Origin: an uncultured bacterium
GTDB taxonomy: Bacteria; Actinomycetota; Coriobacteriia; Coriobacteriales; Coriobacteriaceae
Assembly (NCBI GenBank): GCA_905216175.1
Contig: CAJMSV010000007.1
Location: 1 to 40,596, forward strand
Direction: 5' to 3'
DNA: 40,596 bases
A program made the position numbers and the translations under genes. Positions 7,771 through 16,839 of the stretch are shown here, piece by piece. The notes under the pieces are model-generated. The model worked only from the letters and a program-made list of their open reading frames with translations. It did not search any database and was not told where the DNA came from. Every line of letters begins with the position of its first letter. Positions within the stretch are counted from its first letter, which is position 1.

Positions 7771-9117
7771 CTACTCGAAGCTCAGCTGCTCCAGACGATC
7801 AAAGACTGTGTCGATACGGGTGAGGAAGTCCCACGGATCAAAGATCTCGTCGAGCTTCTCCTGGCTGACGGTGCAGCGCGGGTCGGCCTCGAGACGCTCC
7901 TTAAAGGTGGGGCCGGGGACACAATCCTGTACCTCGTGCCAGGTTGCCATGGCGTTCTCCTGCACAATGGCGTACGCGTCCTCGCGGGTGATGCCCGTGT
8001 CGACGAGGGCGAGCAGCACCTTGGAGGAGAAGATGAGGCCGCGCGTCTTGTTGAGGTTGGCCATCATGCGAGCGGGATACAGCTGCAGGCCGTCGATAAC
8101 GCGGATGAGGCACTGGAACATGTGGTCGAGCGCGATGAAGCTATCGGCCTGGGCGACGCGCTCGGCAGAGGAGTGCGAAATGTCACGCTCGTGCCACAGG
8201 GCGACGTTGTCGAAGGCAACCTGCGCGTTGGCCTTCACGACGCGCGACAGGCCGCAGACCTTCTCCATGGTGATGGGGTTGCGCTTGTGCGGCATGGCGG
8301 AGCTGCCCTTTTGACCCTTACGGAACGGTTCCTCGGCCTCGAGTGTATCGGTCTTCTGCAGATTGCGAACCTCGGTAGCGATGCGCTCACAGGTGGCCGC
8401 GGTGGTGGCAAGAACGCCGGCAAGGTAGGCGTGATGATCGCGGCTGATAACCTGCGTGGACAGCGGGTCGTGAACCAGGCCCAGGTGCTCGCAGACATAT
8501 TCCTCGACAAACGGCTCGATGGAGCTGTAGGTGCCTACGGCACCGGAGATGGCACCAAAGGCAACGTTCTTGCGGGCATCCTCAAGACGGTCCAGATCGC
8601 GCTTGAGCTCCCAGGCCCAAGAGCCGAACTTCATGCCAAAGGTCATCGGCTCGGCATGGATGCCATGAGTACGGCCGGCGCAGAGCGTGTTGCGCTCCTC
8701 AAAGGCGCGACGCTTGCAAATCTCGCCGAGCTTCTTGACATCCTCGATGATCAGGTCGCAGGCCTGGGTGAGCTGGTAGCACAGGGCCGTGTCGCCCAGA
8801 TCGGAGCTGGTCATGCCATAGTGAACCCAGCGGCTGGGCTTGGGGTCGCCCTCGGGAACATCGGCATCGATGTATTCCTTCATGTTGGTCAGAAAGGCAA
8901 TGACGTCATGGCGCGTGACTTCCTCGATCTCATCGACCTTCGCCTTCTCAAAGTTGGCATGGTCGCGGATCCACTGGGCCTCGTCTTTGGAAATACCGAT
9001 CTTGCCGAGCTCCGCCTGGGCCTCGCAGGCCAGAACCTCGATCTCCTGCCAAATGGCGTACTTGTTCTCGAGGGAGAAGATGTGTCCCATCTCCGGGCGG
9101 GTATAGCGATCGATCAT
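7771..9117 (-). CDS. purB: Adenylosuccinate lyase
   Basis: Cleaves SAICAR to AICAR plus fumarate and adenylosuccinate to AMP plus fumarate. The fumarase/aspartase superfamily signature KGSSAMPHKRNP is present, with GRTHGIHAEP and YGMTSSDLGDTA as the other active-site segments. The length of ~448 residues is typical. The start is the ATG at 9117, since AAAGGAG lies 5 bases before it; an in-frame start 42 bases upstream has no ribosome site. It is a single-gene unit, about 4 kb from purC, on the same strand. A TACAAT box lies about 50 bases upstream without a clear -35. Confidence 0.97.
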   Translation of the reverse strand: MIDRYTRPEMGHIFSLENKYAIWQEIEVLACEAQAELGKIGISKDEAQWIRDHANFEKAKVDEIEEVTRHDVIAFLTNMKEYIDADVPEGDPKPSRWVHYGMTSSDLGDTALCYQLTQACDLIIEDVKKLGEICKRRAFEERNTLCAGRTHGIHAEPMTFGMKFGSWAWELKRDLDRLEDARKNVAFGAISGAVGTYSSIEPFVEEYVCEHLGLVHDPLSTQVISRDHHAYLAGVLATTAATCERIATEVRNLQKTDTLEAEEPFRKGQKGSSAMPHKRNPITMEKVCGLSRVVKANAQVAFDNVALWHERDISHSSAERVAQADSFIALDHMFQCLIRVIDGLQLYPARMMANLNKTRGLIFSSKVLLALVDTGITREDAYAIVQENAMATWHEVQDCVPGPTFKERLEADPRCTVSQEKLDEIFDPWDFLTRIDTVFDRLEQLSFE

Positions 9118-9244
9118 AGCGGCTCCTTTTTGGTTATTGGCACGTTGGTCGTAACCCAACCATTGTACCGTGCGCAGGTGCGAGTATGGGCAGCAGGCAT
9201 TAACCTAACATTTTGCCGCAAGAGCGGCCATGGGGACATCCGCG

Positions 9245-9360
9245 TATTTACTTCGCAAATCCGCACCGGCTTCAGGCGCCTGTCGGCGCCTTCGCCTGCT
9301 CGCCACAAACGCTTCGCGTTTGCTTAACGCTCGCACCCTGTCGGGTTCGAGTCCCGGCAC
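9245..9360. repeat. Hairpin array with tRNA T-arm copy (copy 2 of the element)
   Basis: A run of short hairpins (AGGCGCC-tgtc-GGCGCCT, CAAACGC-ttc-GCGTTTG) ends in CTCGCACCCTGTCGGGTTCG and the T-arm copy GGGTTCGAGTCCC plus GGCA. The order and the AAACGC/GCGTTT hairpin match the element beside tRNA-Lys. As there, it sits just beyond the terminator of a minus-strand tRNA gene. Confidence 0.6.
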
Positions 9361-9367
9361 TTTATTG

Positions 9368-9400
9368 AAAAAAGCACGGCGCCGTGATGGTGCCGTGCTT
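9368..9400 (-). terminator. Terminator of tRNA-Gly
   Basis: On the minus strand AAGCACGGC pairs with GCCGTGCTT (9 bp) and is directly followed by TTTT-rich sequence, just after the tRNA 3' end. Confidence 0.85.
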
Positions 9401-9411
9401 GTGCTCTTAAC

Positions 9412-9486
9412 TGGAGCGGGCAACGGGACTCGAACCCGCGAGTGTCAGCTTGGGAAGCTGATGCCTTACCACTTGGCGATGCCCGC
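9412..9486 (-). tRNA. tRNA-Gly (anticodon CCC)
   Basis: The minus strand shows a complete cloverleaf. The acceptor stem is GCGGGCA/TGCCCGC with discriminator T and encoded CCA. The D-arm is TCGCCAAGTGGTAAGGC, the anticodon stem TCAGC/GCTGA encloses TTCCCAA, giving CCC, and the T-loop is GGTTCGAGTCC. Confidence 0.96.
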
Positions 9487-9499
9487 ATATGTGGGGGAT

Positions 9500-9529
9500 A
9501 GTATAACGCGGTTGTCTTGTTCGATACAA
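9500..9529 (-). promoter_or_regulatory. Promoter of tRNA-Gly
   Basis: On the minus strand TTGTAT and TATACT are 18 bases apart; the -10 box lies 13 bases before the tRNA 5' end. Confidence 0.65.
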
Positions 9530-9738
9530 GGGTGGTGATGCTTGTTTTAGCTGTGGAGATTCGTTTGAAAATCGCGTCAATTGTGGAGACGAGGACCTTT
9601 GACTTCCTGTTCTCCCTATCTTCTACCTGCACTTTTGCTTGATTGTTGTATTTGAGCTCAATTTGTCAGGAATTGGGCAAGCTTTTGGTCAGGCTCCGGT
9701 ACTTACCCGCATGAACCTCGGGGGTAGCCTCATCCTAC

Positions 9739-9763
9739 GCGTCGCAGCCTCCCCGTGCGACGC
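9739..9763 (+). promoter_or_regulatory. Leader hairpin in front of the adhesin ribosome site
   Basis: GCGTCGCA and TGCGACGC form an 8-bp stem with a 9-base loop containing CCTCCCC. The loop can pair with the AAGGAG ribosome site at 9773-9778. The rest of 9530-9783 shows no gene and no convincing promoter. Confidence 0.4.
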
Positions 9764-9783
9764 ACGAGGGATAAGGAGCAGCC

Positions 9784-12700
9784 ATGTCCAACGCACCCAC
9801 GCACTCTGTCCACAGCGCAATCGCAACAGGTCCGCTGCTCCTGCTCCTCTTCCTGCTTTTCGGCTGCCTGGCACCGGGAGCCGCATTTGCCGTCGATGGC
9901 TACGACCAGCTCGGCTTCCGCACTATTAGCGATGATTGTGGACCCTTCTTCATCGGCAAGTATGAAGCTCAAGACACCTCGATTGCCTACTGCATGAACC
10001 AGGAGCGCCCCGGCCCCACCAAACCGGGCGGCCCATGGCTCAACTTTGATCAAGGCTGGGTGTGGCTCGACGACGAGTTCGCGGCAATCGTTTGTCACGG
10101 ATATCCAACCACCACGTCGTTTGGCGGTTACCATCTTTCACCCGATCGCGCCCGCGCCGCCACCCAGCTTGCCGTATGGATGCTCAACGGCACTACCCAT
10201 GTCGACGGCACCTACTCCTACACGACCGCTCAGGGTAAAACCAAGAGCGGACACTTTACCGCCGACAATGAAGTCGTGGCGGCTGCGCGGTGGCTTCACG
10301 ACAGCGCAAAATCAGGAAGCGTCAAAGCCGCTCCGCACCGCGCGCGACGCTATCTAGGGGCCGTATCGGGCGGCAGCAAACGTCAAGACATGCTCTATGT
10401 ACTGCCGGCGGTCTCTGTTTCCTTCCAAAAGCAGTCTGCTAACACCGTTATTACCAGCGGAAACAATACCTATCAGTTTACCGGGGCAACATTCGATATT
10501 TTTGAGAGCGCCAGCGGCGCGCGTGTCGGCACCATCAAGATGGACAGCAACGGTCGAGCGCAAGCAACACTTCTGCCCAACACGGCATACTACCTAGTTG
10601 AAACGAAGGCGCCGGCCGGCTATGTCCCCCGTCGTGATCGTATTGCCTTTACCACGGGGAATGACGGCGGGCGGGTCGCCATTGATGAACAGCCCGGCAC
10701 CATCAACCTGCGTATCGTAAAACTCGATGTCGCGACGAATGCCGGCCCCCAGGTGGGATCTTCACTCGCAGGAGCAGAGTTCACGTGTGTGTCGCAATCA
10801 ACCCCTGGATGGGCACAAATCCTCACGACCGACGAAAGCGGTCGGGCCACCCTCGCCGATGTCCCCTTAGGAACCTTTACCATCTACGAATCAAAAGCCC
10901 CCGAGGGCTACCTGCCATCCAACGACAGCTGGACCTATACCGTTGGAGCTGACCAGCTCGGCGATTCAGGCGTGGTCGAGATCGAATCCCGCATTTCCGA
11001 TATCCCCATTGCGTTTGACCTTGAGATTTCCAAATTCAAGGATTACGGCAATAGCGACCAATCCGGCCTGGAGCAGCCGGCGGGTGGTGTTGTCTTTGAG
11101 GTTGTCAGCAACAGCTCTCAGCAGGTTGTTGGCACACTGACCACAAACATCTATGGCTTTGCCTCCACCAAAGATCAGCCCGAAGCATGGTTCGGCACAG
11201 GCAAGCGACCCGCCGGTGTCCACGGAGCCGTCCCATACGACCGTGCCGGCTACACGGTTCGCGAGGTTCCGGAAACCGTCCCCGAGGGTTTTAAACGTGC
11301 AGGGGAATGGACCGTCGGGGCCAATCAGATTTCCGACGGCGCCGAGCTTCAATATATCGTGGACAACCACGCTCTGTCGACGCATCTCCAGATTGTAAAA
11401 CGCGATGCCCAAACAGGCGCTTCTGTTCCCCTAGCCGGATTCACCTTCCGACTCCTCGACAGCAATCACGAACCTGTCTCACAAACTTGCTGGTTTCCAG
11501 CACATAACGTAATGGACACCTTTACGACTGACGCGACCGGGACCGTCACACTGCCCGAATCGCTCGTGCCGGGCACCTATTATGTACGCGAAACCTCGGC
11601 CAAAGAGCCCTATCTTGTCGGCGAAGAGATCGAGGTAAACATACCCGCCGACGTGAACCTAACGCCCGTTGCAGTCGCCTCGTATTATGACCACGCCGCG
11701 ACCGGAAACATCAGGATCGTTAAAACCGATGCCATAGACGGCAGCAGCCTCGCGGGCGCCGTCTTTGAGAGCCGTGCCTCGTGTGATAGCGTGCGCCCCG
11801 ACGGTAGCATTGCCGCGCTCGACGGTGAGACTGTCGCGACCGTCACGACGGATGAAACTGGAGAAGCACGCGCGGACAACCTCCCACTGGGATCTGGCAC
11901 CGCACGCTACGAGGTTGTCGAGACTCAAGCGCCGGCAGGCTTCTTGCTCGATCAGACAACCCATATTGTCGACCTTACTTATGCCGACCAGAAAACACCC
12001 GTTGTAGAAGCACGGCTTAACGTATCCGACGATTACACCAAGGTTGATATCTCCAAGGTCGATGCAAGCGGTGAGCAGGAAGTGGAAGGCGCACAGCTCA
12101 CCTTATATGGTCCCGATAAAACCGAAATAGACTCCTGGACCTCATCCGACAAGCCGCATCGCGTCGAACATCTTGCACCCGGCACCTACTCGTTGCGCGA
12201 AATGATGTCTCCGCGGACCTATGACCTTGCCGAGGAGATAACGTTTGAAATAAAGGATACGGGAGAAGTCCAATCCGTCGCGATGAAGGATGCGCCCATC
12301 GAGATCAAGGGGCAGGTCGACAAGCGTCAGGAACTTGTCCAACCTATCGGGAAGGGCCTGTTGGCTAACGGCGATGGTAAAAACCGCGCCACGACGCAAA
12401 CCAATAGTGATGGGCTTTTCTCCTATACCATCGATGCTCGAAACGATTCCGCTACTTGGGTTGATGAGTTTACGATTACCGATGATCTTGAGTGCGCCAA
12501 AGACGGCACAGCGAGATTCATCTCAATCGAAACCCCCGTCGCCATCGGCGACCTCAACGGTCTGTGCAACGTATGGTATCGCACGACGCCATTGGACTCG
12601 ACAGACGTCGATGAGCCGGCAAACGCGACACTTGACGATGGGCACGAAAATCCTTGGCTTGAGTCCGACGAAGTAAAAGAGAGCCTGGGTGAGGACTGTC

Positions 12701-13215
12701 GCCTCGTCGATTACGACGGTTGGCACCTCTGGAAGGCGGATATCTCGACCACGGAATCCACCACACTCGAGGCGAAAGAACTCGACCTTGCATCCAATAC
12801 CGTCGTAACGGGCATTCGAATTGAATACGGTGCGGTAGCCGCCGACTTTACGACTCGAAGCGATGCGGATTCTTGGACCCGCGATGATCTCAAAGATGAA
12901 CACGACGACCTTGACGATGCAAACGCAATCCTTGGCACAGACGCTCGGGGCGCAGTCGTGCACATGCAGGCAACATCGGCTTATACGCCCCAAACTGCAC
13001 TCACCAACAGCGCACGCGTCGATCTTTGCCGCAACGGTGGCGGCGATAAACTTGAGTCGCATGACGAGGACAGCGTCATTCAACGCTGTACCCTACCGCA
13101 GGACCTACCGGCAACAGGATCAGTTCCCATCGCCGCTTGCATCACCGCGCTCCTGACCTCGGGTGCCGCAGCCCTATGGTTCGCTCGCCTTAGGTCGATC
13201 CCAAAGAAGCGCTAG
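9784..13215 (+). CDS. Cell-wall-anchored adhesin with thioester domain and repeated CnaB/SpaA domains
   Basis: A secreted surface protein, probably a pilin-like or stalk adhesin. A signal peptide (hydrophobic LLLLLFLLF, cleavage near AFA at about 36) is followed by a TQXA thioester domain: Cys70 (AYCMN) and the TQLA motif at 127-130, which in this family form an internal Cys-Gln bond that can attach covalently to host surfaces. At least six CnaB/SpaA-type repeats follow (about 212-840), marked by IVK or ISK near each start and by ETKAPAGY, ESKAPEGYL and ETQAPAGF near ends, consistent with Lys-Asn/Asp isopeptide bonds. A unique region (840-1100) precedes the sorting signal LPATG at 1108-1112, a membrane helix and a basic tail. 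AAGGAG lies 5 bases before the ATG. No sortase is in the window. Confidence 0.93.
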   Translation: MSNAPTHSVHSAIATGPLLLLLFLLFGCLAPGAAFAVDGYDQLGFRTISDDCGPFFIGKYEAQDTSIAYCMNQERPGPTKPGGPWLNFDQGWVWLDDEFAAIVCHGYPTTTSFGGYHLSPDRARAATQLAVWMLNGTTHVDGTYSYTTAQGKTKSGHFTADNEVVAAARWLHDSAKSGSVKAAPHRARRYLGAVSGGSKRQDMLYVLPAVSVSFQKQSANTVITSGNNTYQFTGATFDIFESASGARVGTIKMDSNGRAQATLLPNTAYYLVETKAPAGYVPRRDRIAFTTGNDGGRVAIDEQPGTINLRIVKLDVATNAGPQVGSSLAGAEFTCVSQSTPGWAQILTTDESGRATLADVPLGTFTIYESKAPEGYLPSNDSWTYTVGADQLGDSGVVEIESRISDIPIAFDLEISKFKDYGNSDQSGLEQPAGGVVFEVVSNSSQQVVGTLTTNIYGFASTKDQPEAWFGTGKRPAGVHGAVPYDRAGYTVREVPETVPEGFKRAGEWTVGANQISDGAELQYIVDNHALSTHLQIVKRDAQTGASVPLAGFTFRLLDSNHEPVSQTCWFPAHNVMDTFTTDATGTVTLPESLVPGTYYVRETSAKEPYLVGEEIEVNIPADVNLTPVAVASYYDHAATGNIRIVKTDAIDGSSLAGAVFESRASCDSVRPDGSIAALDGETVATVTTDETGEARADNLPLGSGTARYEVVETQAPAGFLLDQTTHIVDLTYADQKTPVVEARLNVSDDYTKVDISKVDASGEQEVEGAQLTLYGPDKTEIDSWTSSDKPHRVEHLAPGTYSLREMMSPRTYDLAEEITFEIKDTGEVQSVAMKDAPIEIKGQVDKRQELVQPIGKGLLANGDGKNRATTQTNSDGLFSYTIDARNDSATWVDEFTITDDLECAKDGTARFISIETPVAIGDLNGLCNVWYRTTPLDSTDVDEPANATLDDGHENPWLESDEVKESLGEDCRLVDYDGWHLWKADISTTESTTLEAKELDLASNTVVTGIRIEYGAVAADFTTRSDADSWTRDDLKDEHDDLDDANAILGTDARGAVVHMQATSAYTPQTALTNSARVDLCRNGGGDKLESHDEDSVIQRCTLPQDLPATGSVPIAACITALLTSGAAALWFARLRSIPKKR

Positions 13216-13224
13216 CGCGATGAA

Positions 13225-13260
13225 AAAGCGGGCGAGCCAGGGGACTGGCTCGCCCGCTTT
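13225..13260. terminator. Bidirectional terminator between adhesin and the M28 operon
   Basis: A perfect 15-bp stem (AAAGCGGGCGAGCCA and its complement) with a 6-base loop. A-runs on the left and T-runs on the right serve both converging transcripts. Confidence 0.92.
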
Positions 13261-13281
13261 CAATCATGTAAATCGCCGTAT

Positions 13282-13500
13282 CTACTCTGCAGACGAAGAT
13301 CCACCATCAACGATTGCCTGCTCGGACTCAGGAATCCCATCGGCACCCGTACTCTGTTCTTGCTCCACCTCTTCGCTGATTGCGGAGGCGGGGGTCGAGC
13401 CCTTCGCACCCACGATGTAGGCAGCCCCAAATCCTAACGCAATGGCAATCAAGGTCAAAATCACGTAGACAGGCCAATGGCGCTTAATATACGAAAACAC
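13282..13500 (-). CDS. Small single-pass membrane protein
   Basis: A 72-residue protein of unknown function. A basic N-terminus (SYIKRHW) is followed by one membrane helix (about 10-31, VYVILTLIAIALGFGAAYIV), then an acidic Ser/Glu-rich tail expected outside the cell. It starts with GTG, with AAGGAG 5 bases upstream, 21 bases after the stop of the large M28-type gene, so it is the second gene of that operon. It may be an accessory subunit of that membrane protein; this is inferred from position only. Confidence 0.75.
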   Translation of the reverse strand: MFSYIKRHWPVYVILTLIAIALGFGAAYIVGAKGSTPASAISEEVEQEQSTGADGIPESEQAIVDGGSSSAE

Positions 13501-13521
13501 GTTGACTCCTTAGAGCTCCGT

Positions 13522-16500
13522 CTACGAACGGCGGATAACCTCGGTCACGACCTCGGATACCGTGGCAATGTTCGTCGGGTTGACATTGTGGGGCAGGTCG
13601 TCCTCGGTACGAGCGCAAGCCAGACGCGTGCCGTCCACGCCGGCGATGGTGAGGGCTCGGCGGCTCGCCTCGAGCGCGGCATAGGCATCGGTCTTGGCAT
13701 AGGGCATCTCGAGCGCGCCACAATCGACATGGAACGACTTGCACACCTTGCTGACCAGGTTCATGATGCGGCGATCGCCCTTGAGCAGCTGCTGTTCGCC
13801 CTCAACCGTCACCACCGAAAGCCTACCGGCGCCGACGGATTCAAGATTGATGAAGAATACGCCGCGGAGCTTGTCGCGATGCGAAGCCAAGAAGGCCTTC
13901 ATGCCGGCGCCATCACAATCCGAGGCGCCCGTTGCCACAAACCAGATATCGTGACCGAGCAGCTCATCATCGCCCATAGAGGCGACAGCCGAGAGCATAT
14001 CTTCGGAAGAAGCGCCGTCGGAAGACGTAGCGCCGCCCTTCCAGCCATCGTTATCGTCCTCGAAATTATCCCACGAACCGATGCCGCGACCGGACTTCTT
14101 GGCATCGTAATCGTCTTCGACGCCCAGCCAGTCACTCATGCTGTCCTGCTCGTTTTTCTTTTTACGACCGAACAGGCCACCCAGGCCGCGCTTGCGAGAC
14201 TTGGGTGCCGCCGGAGCGGGAGCCGAAATGGTCTCGATCGGCTGCGCGCCCGACGCAACGGGCACAGGAGGCGCAACGGGTGCCGACGTGGGTTCGGGAC
14301 CTTGGGCGGTAGCAAAGGGGTCGTTGACCTGGGCAGAGGGATCGGGTAGGTCGAACAGCGACGTGCGAGACGCAACGTTTGCCTGCTTCATCGACGGCAG
14401 TGACGGATCGGGGACCGAAGCCAGCGGAGACGAAGAGGGCGCAGGCGACGGTGCCGACGCCGGATCGGGAACATTCATCTGCGGACGCGGCGATGCCTGG
14501 GAGGAAATCTGGGCCATAAGGGAATCGACCGTTTCGTCCTGGGTGGGAGCAACATTGGCAACCGTGGCACCTGAACCACTCGGGGTCGGCATGGTGAAAA
14601 TCTGCGTGGAGTAAGGCCTCGACTCATCCGTCTCGGGAGTCTCGGAAACCGCAGACACTTCCTCCTGCTCGACCTCGGTCGAATCATCTTGCTCGGCTGC
14701 CGCGTACTGCTCTTCGTCAGAGTTGGCCTCGACGGGCTCGTCCTCGGCAGCATCCTGAATTTCGGCAGCATCAATGGGCTCGTCATCGTCCGCCGCGTCG
14801 CCCTGTTCATCGGAAATAGGAAGGGGCTCAGCAATCGCGGTGCCCTGCTTTTCAAACGTTATCGTGGAATCGAACTTCGCGGCATCAAACGACATGGTGC
14901 TATCGACGTGCTGCTGAGCCTCGAAAGACGTTGTAGCTTCGGCGGCGTCGACGGGCACGGACTGCACAGCCTCGTTCTGCTCGAACTCTTGCGCCGCGAG
15001 CTCACGTGCCGCCTCGGCTGCCTGCTGCTGAGCGATAGCCTCCTGCTCGGCAGCCTCGCGTGCGGCAGCGCGCTTCTCCTCGAAATCGTCGACAAATTTC
15101 TTGCCCTTTGCAAGCGCACCCTTAAAGAAGTTGGAAGCGCTGGCGCCAATCGAAGAGAACGCGGATGCAATATCGGCATGGGGCGTTGCCGCGGGAATCT
15201 CGGCCGAGAAATCAGTATCGCTCTCGTAAGACACGCGCCTCGGCTGTTCAACGTAATCGTCGTCAGACTCGTCCGCAACGTCTTGCGCCGGCGCGGCGGG
15301 AGCCAAAATGTCCAGTCCTGCCGCGGGATCGATCGCGGACACCGCCTCGGACTCGGCAACGGCAGCGGTAACCGCGGCAGACTCATCATCCGCAGTGACA
15401 ACGGGCGCAGGCTCGGGCTCAAACGTCGGCTCCTCGCCCTCCTCGTAATCGAGCGTGCAGGACTCGGGAAGCATTCCGAGCGCGCGGATGGCATCCGAAC
15501 CAAAGCGGATGTTGCCGGCGGCATTGCGATAGAGCTTGGGCTCGGCCGCGGCAGGCTCCTCCGTCGGCTCGGCAGTGGGAACCTCGTCATTGAACTCTTC
15601 GGCCTGGACAGCCTGATTCTGATCCTCGGGCACGATGGCGCCAATCAGTGTCTCGTCAGCAGACGCACCCTCAAAGCCCTCGATCTGCTCGTCGAAAGCC
15701 TCACCCTGTTCGGGCTCGGTCTGAGCGTCGGGAGCAATCGGCTGACCAAACTCGTCCTCGACGTAGGTAGGCTCTTCATACTCGATGGTGTTGCCGTAGT
15801 CGTTTTGCTGCTGGGCCGCGGCATACTCCGCCGCCGCGCGCGCCATTTCCTCGGCACGACGTTTCTGCTCCCCGAAATAGGTATCGAACGGAACATCGTC
15901 GGGAAACTCGTTGTCGCCCTGGAAGGGAGCAACGTTGTCCATAACGCCGAGCATGGCGGCGACAGAAGACTTGTTGCACACCGCGCCGGACGTATAGGGA
16001 AGAATGTGGCGGTTAGAGATGATGTTTGCCGCGTTGGCAAGTACAACGAGGGAAGCGAGGATCGCGACAATCCACAGCAGAACCTTGAGCGCGCCGGGGA
16101 GCGGCAGGATACGCAGGATGGCAACGGCAGCGGGGGCAACCGTGGCAACGGGCAACAGCTTGGCGATGAGCGCACGATACGAAGCATAGGGCTCACGGGC
16201 GAGCAGCTCAGCACGGGGAGAGTCGTAGTGTGCGACAACGACCACCGGGCGGTTGCGCGGAGACGCGAGCGGGCCCGAGGCCTTGTGGTAGGCGATGACA
16301 TTTTGGCTCACGCCCGTCTTGCCCAGGCGCGAAACCACGGGGTGCCCTGTGCGTTCGAGCACGTAAAGAACGGCGCCGACAATGGCCAGCAAGGTGCCGA
16401 CCAAGCCGATACCGCCACCGATGCCCATCAGCAGGGCACCGGCAAACGCAAGAATACCGGTAACGGCAAATGCCAACCTACTGGGCGCCGGGGCATTGAA

Positions 16501-16641
16501 CTCCTGAACCTCGGGATCAAAGCCGTGGTTGCGGAAGATCTGAGCGATATCCTCGGCCGCCAAGCGCTCTTCTTCGCTGCATGCCGGCGTAATGCCGGTG
16601 TTCTGCAGCAGGTGGTTAATATAGTTCTGGGTGTTCGCCAT
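13522..16641 (-). CDS. Large membrane M28-peptidase-like protein split by a long low-complexity insert
   Basis: A 1,039-residue protein. The N-terminal part has an M28-like start, membrane helices (about 55-94 and 160-205) and the first metal motif VVVVAHYDSP (His138, Asp140). Roughly residues 238-890 are an Ala/Glu/Ser/Pro-rich, probably disordered insert with a coiled-coil stretch (EKRAAAREAAEQEAIAQQQ). The C-terminal 148 residues resume the M28 fold (IWFVATGASDCDGAG, FFINLESVG, LPHNVNPTN). By my alignment the bridging Asp is replaced by Val/Cys (around 221-222) and the catalytic Glu-Glu pair by Ser907-Asp908, so peptidase activity is doubtful. The start is the ATG at 16641 (GGAG at 5 bases). 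A TATACT box lies about 70 bases upstream without a clear -35. Confidence 0.8.
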   Translation of the reverse strand: MANTQNYINHLLQNTGITPACSEEERLAAEDIAQIFRNHGFDPEVQEFNAPAPSRLAFAVTGILAFAGALLMGIGGGIGLVGTLLAIVGAVLYVLERTGHPVVSRLGKTGVSQNVIAYHKASGPLASPRNRPVVVVAHYDSPRAELLAREPYASYRALIAKLLPVATVAPAAVAILRILPLPGALKVLLWIVAILASLVVLANAANIISNRHILPYTSGAVCNKSSVAAMLGVMDNVAPFQGDNEFPDDVPFDTYFGEQKRRAEEMARAAAEYAAAQQQNDYGNTIEYEEPTYVEDEFGQPIAPDAQTEPEQGEAFDEQIEGFEGASADETLIGAIVPEDQNQAVQAEEFNDEVPTAEPTEEPAAAEPKLYRNAAGNIRFGSDAIRALGMLPESCTLDYEEGEEPTFEPEPAPVVTADDESAAVTAAVAESEAVSAIDPAAGLDILAPAAPAQDVADESDDDYVEQPRRVSYESDTDFSAEIPAATPHADIASAFSSIGASASNFFKGALAKGKKFVDDFEEKRAAAREAAEQEAIAQQQAAEAARELAAQEFEQNEAVQSVPVDAAEATTSFEAQQHVDSTMSFDAAKFDSTITFEKQGTAIAEPLPISDEQGDAADDDEPIDAAEIQDAAEDEPVEANSDEEQYAAAEQDDSTEVEQEEVSAVSETPETDESRPYSTQIFTMPTPSGSGATVANVAPTQDETVDSLMAQISSQASPRPQMNVPDPASAPSPAPSSSPLASVPDPSLPSMKQANVASRTSLFDLPDPSAQVNDPFATAQGPEPTSAPVAPPVPVASGAQPIETISAPAPAAPKSRKRGLGGLFGRKKKNEQDSMSDWLGVEDDYDAKKSGRGIGSWDNFEDDNDGWKGGATSSDGASSEDMLSAVASMGDDELLGHDIWFVATGASDCDGAGMKAFLASHRDKLRGVFFINLESVGAGRLSVVTVEGEQQLLKGDRRIMNLVSKVCKSFHVDCGALEMPYAKTDAYAALEASRRALTIAGVDGTRLACARTEDDLPHNVNPTNIATVSEVVTEVIRRS

Positions 16642-16839
16642 GTGCGCTCCACATCCATAATCCGACAAATAGGCCCAATGCATGCACATTAGAACCGTAT
16701 ATAGTCGAAAGTATACCCCGAGCGAGCGCAAACGACCGAATTCGGGCCATCTTAACGCCCCGAGCGGACAAGGATATAGCCTAATCTCCATATCGGACTA
16801 AAATCATGGCAGCAAACCACCTTCTCATGCGAGGACTCT

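Noticed and set aside
14689..16692. 667-codon plus-strand open frame over the M28-like gene
   Set aside because: Antisense of the low-complexity insert; Leu/Arg/Gly-rich with no ribosome site.
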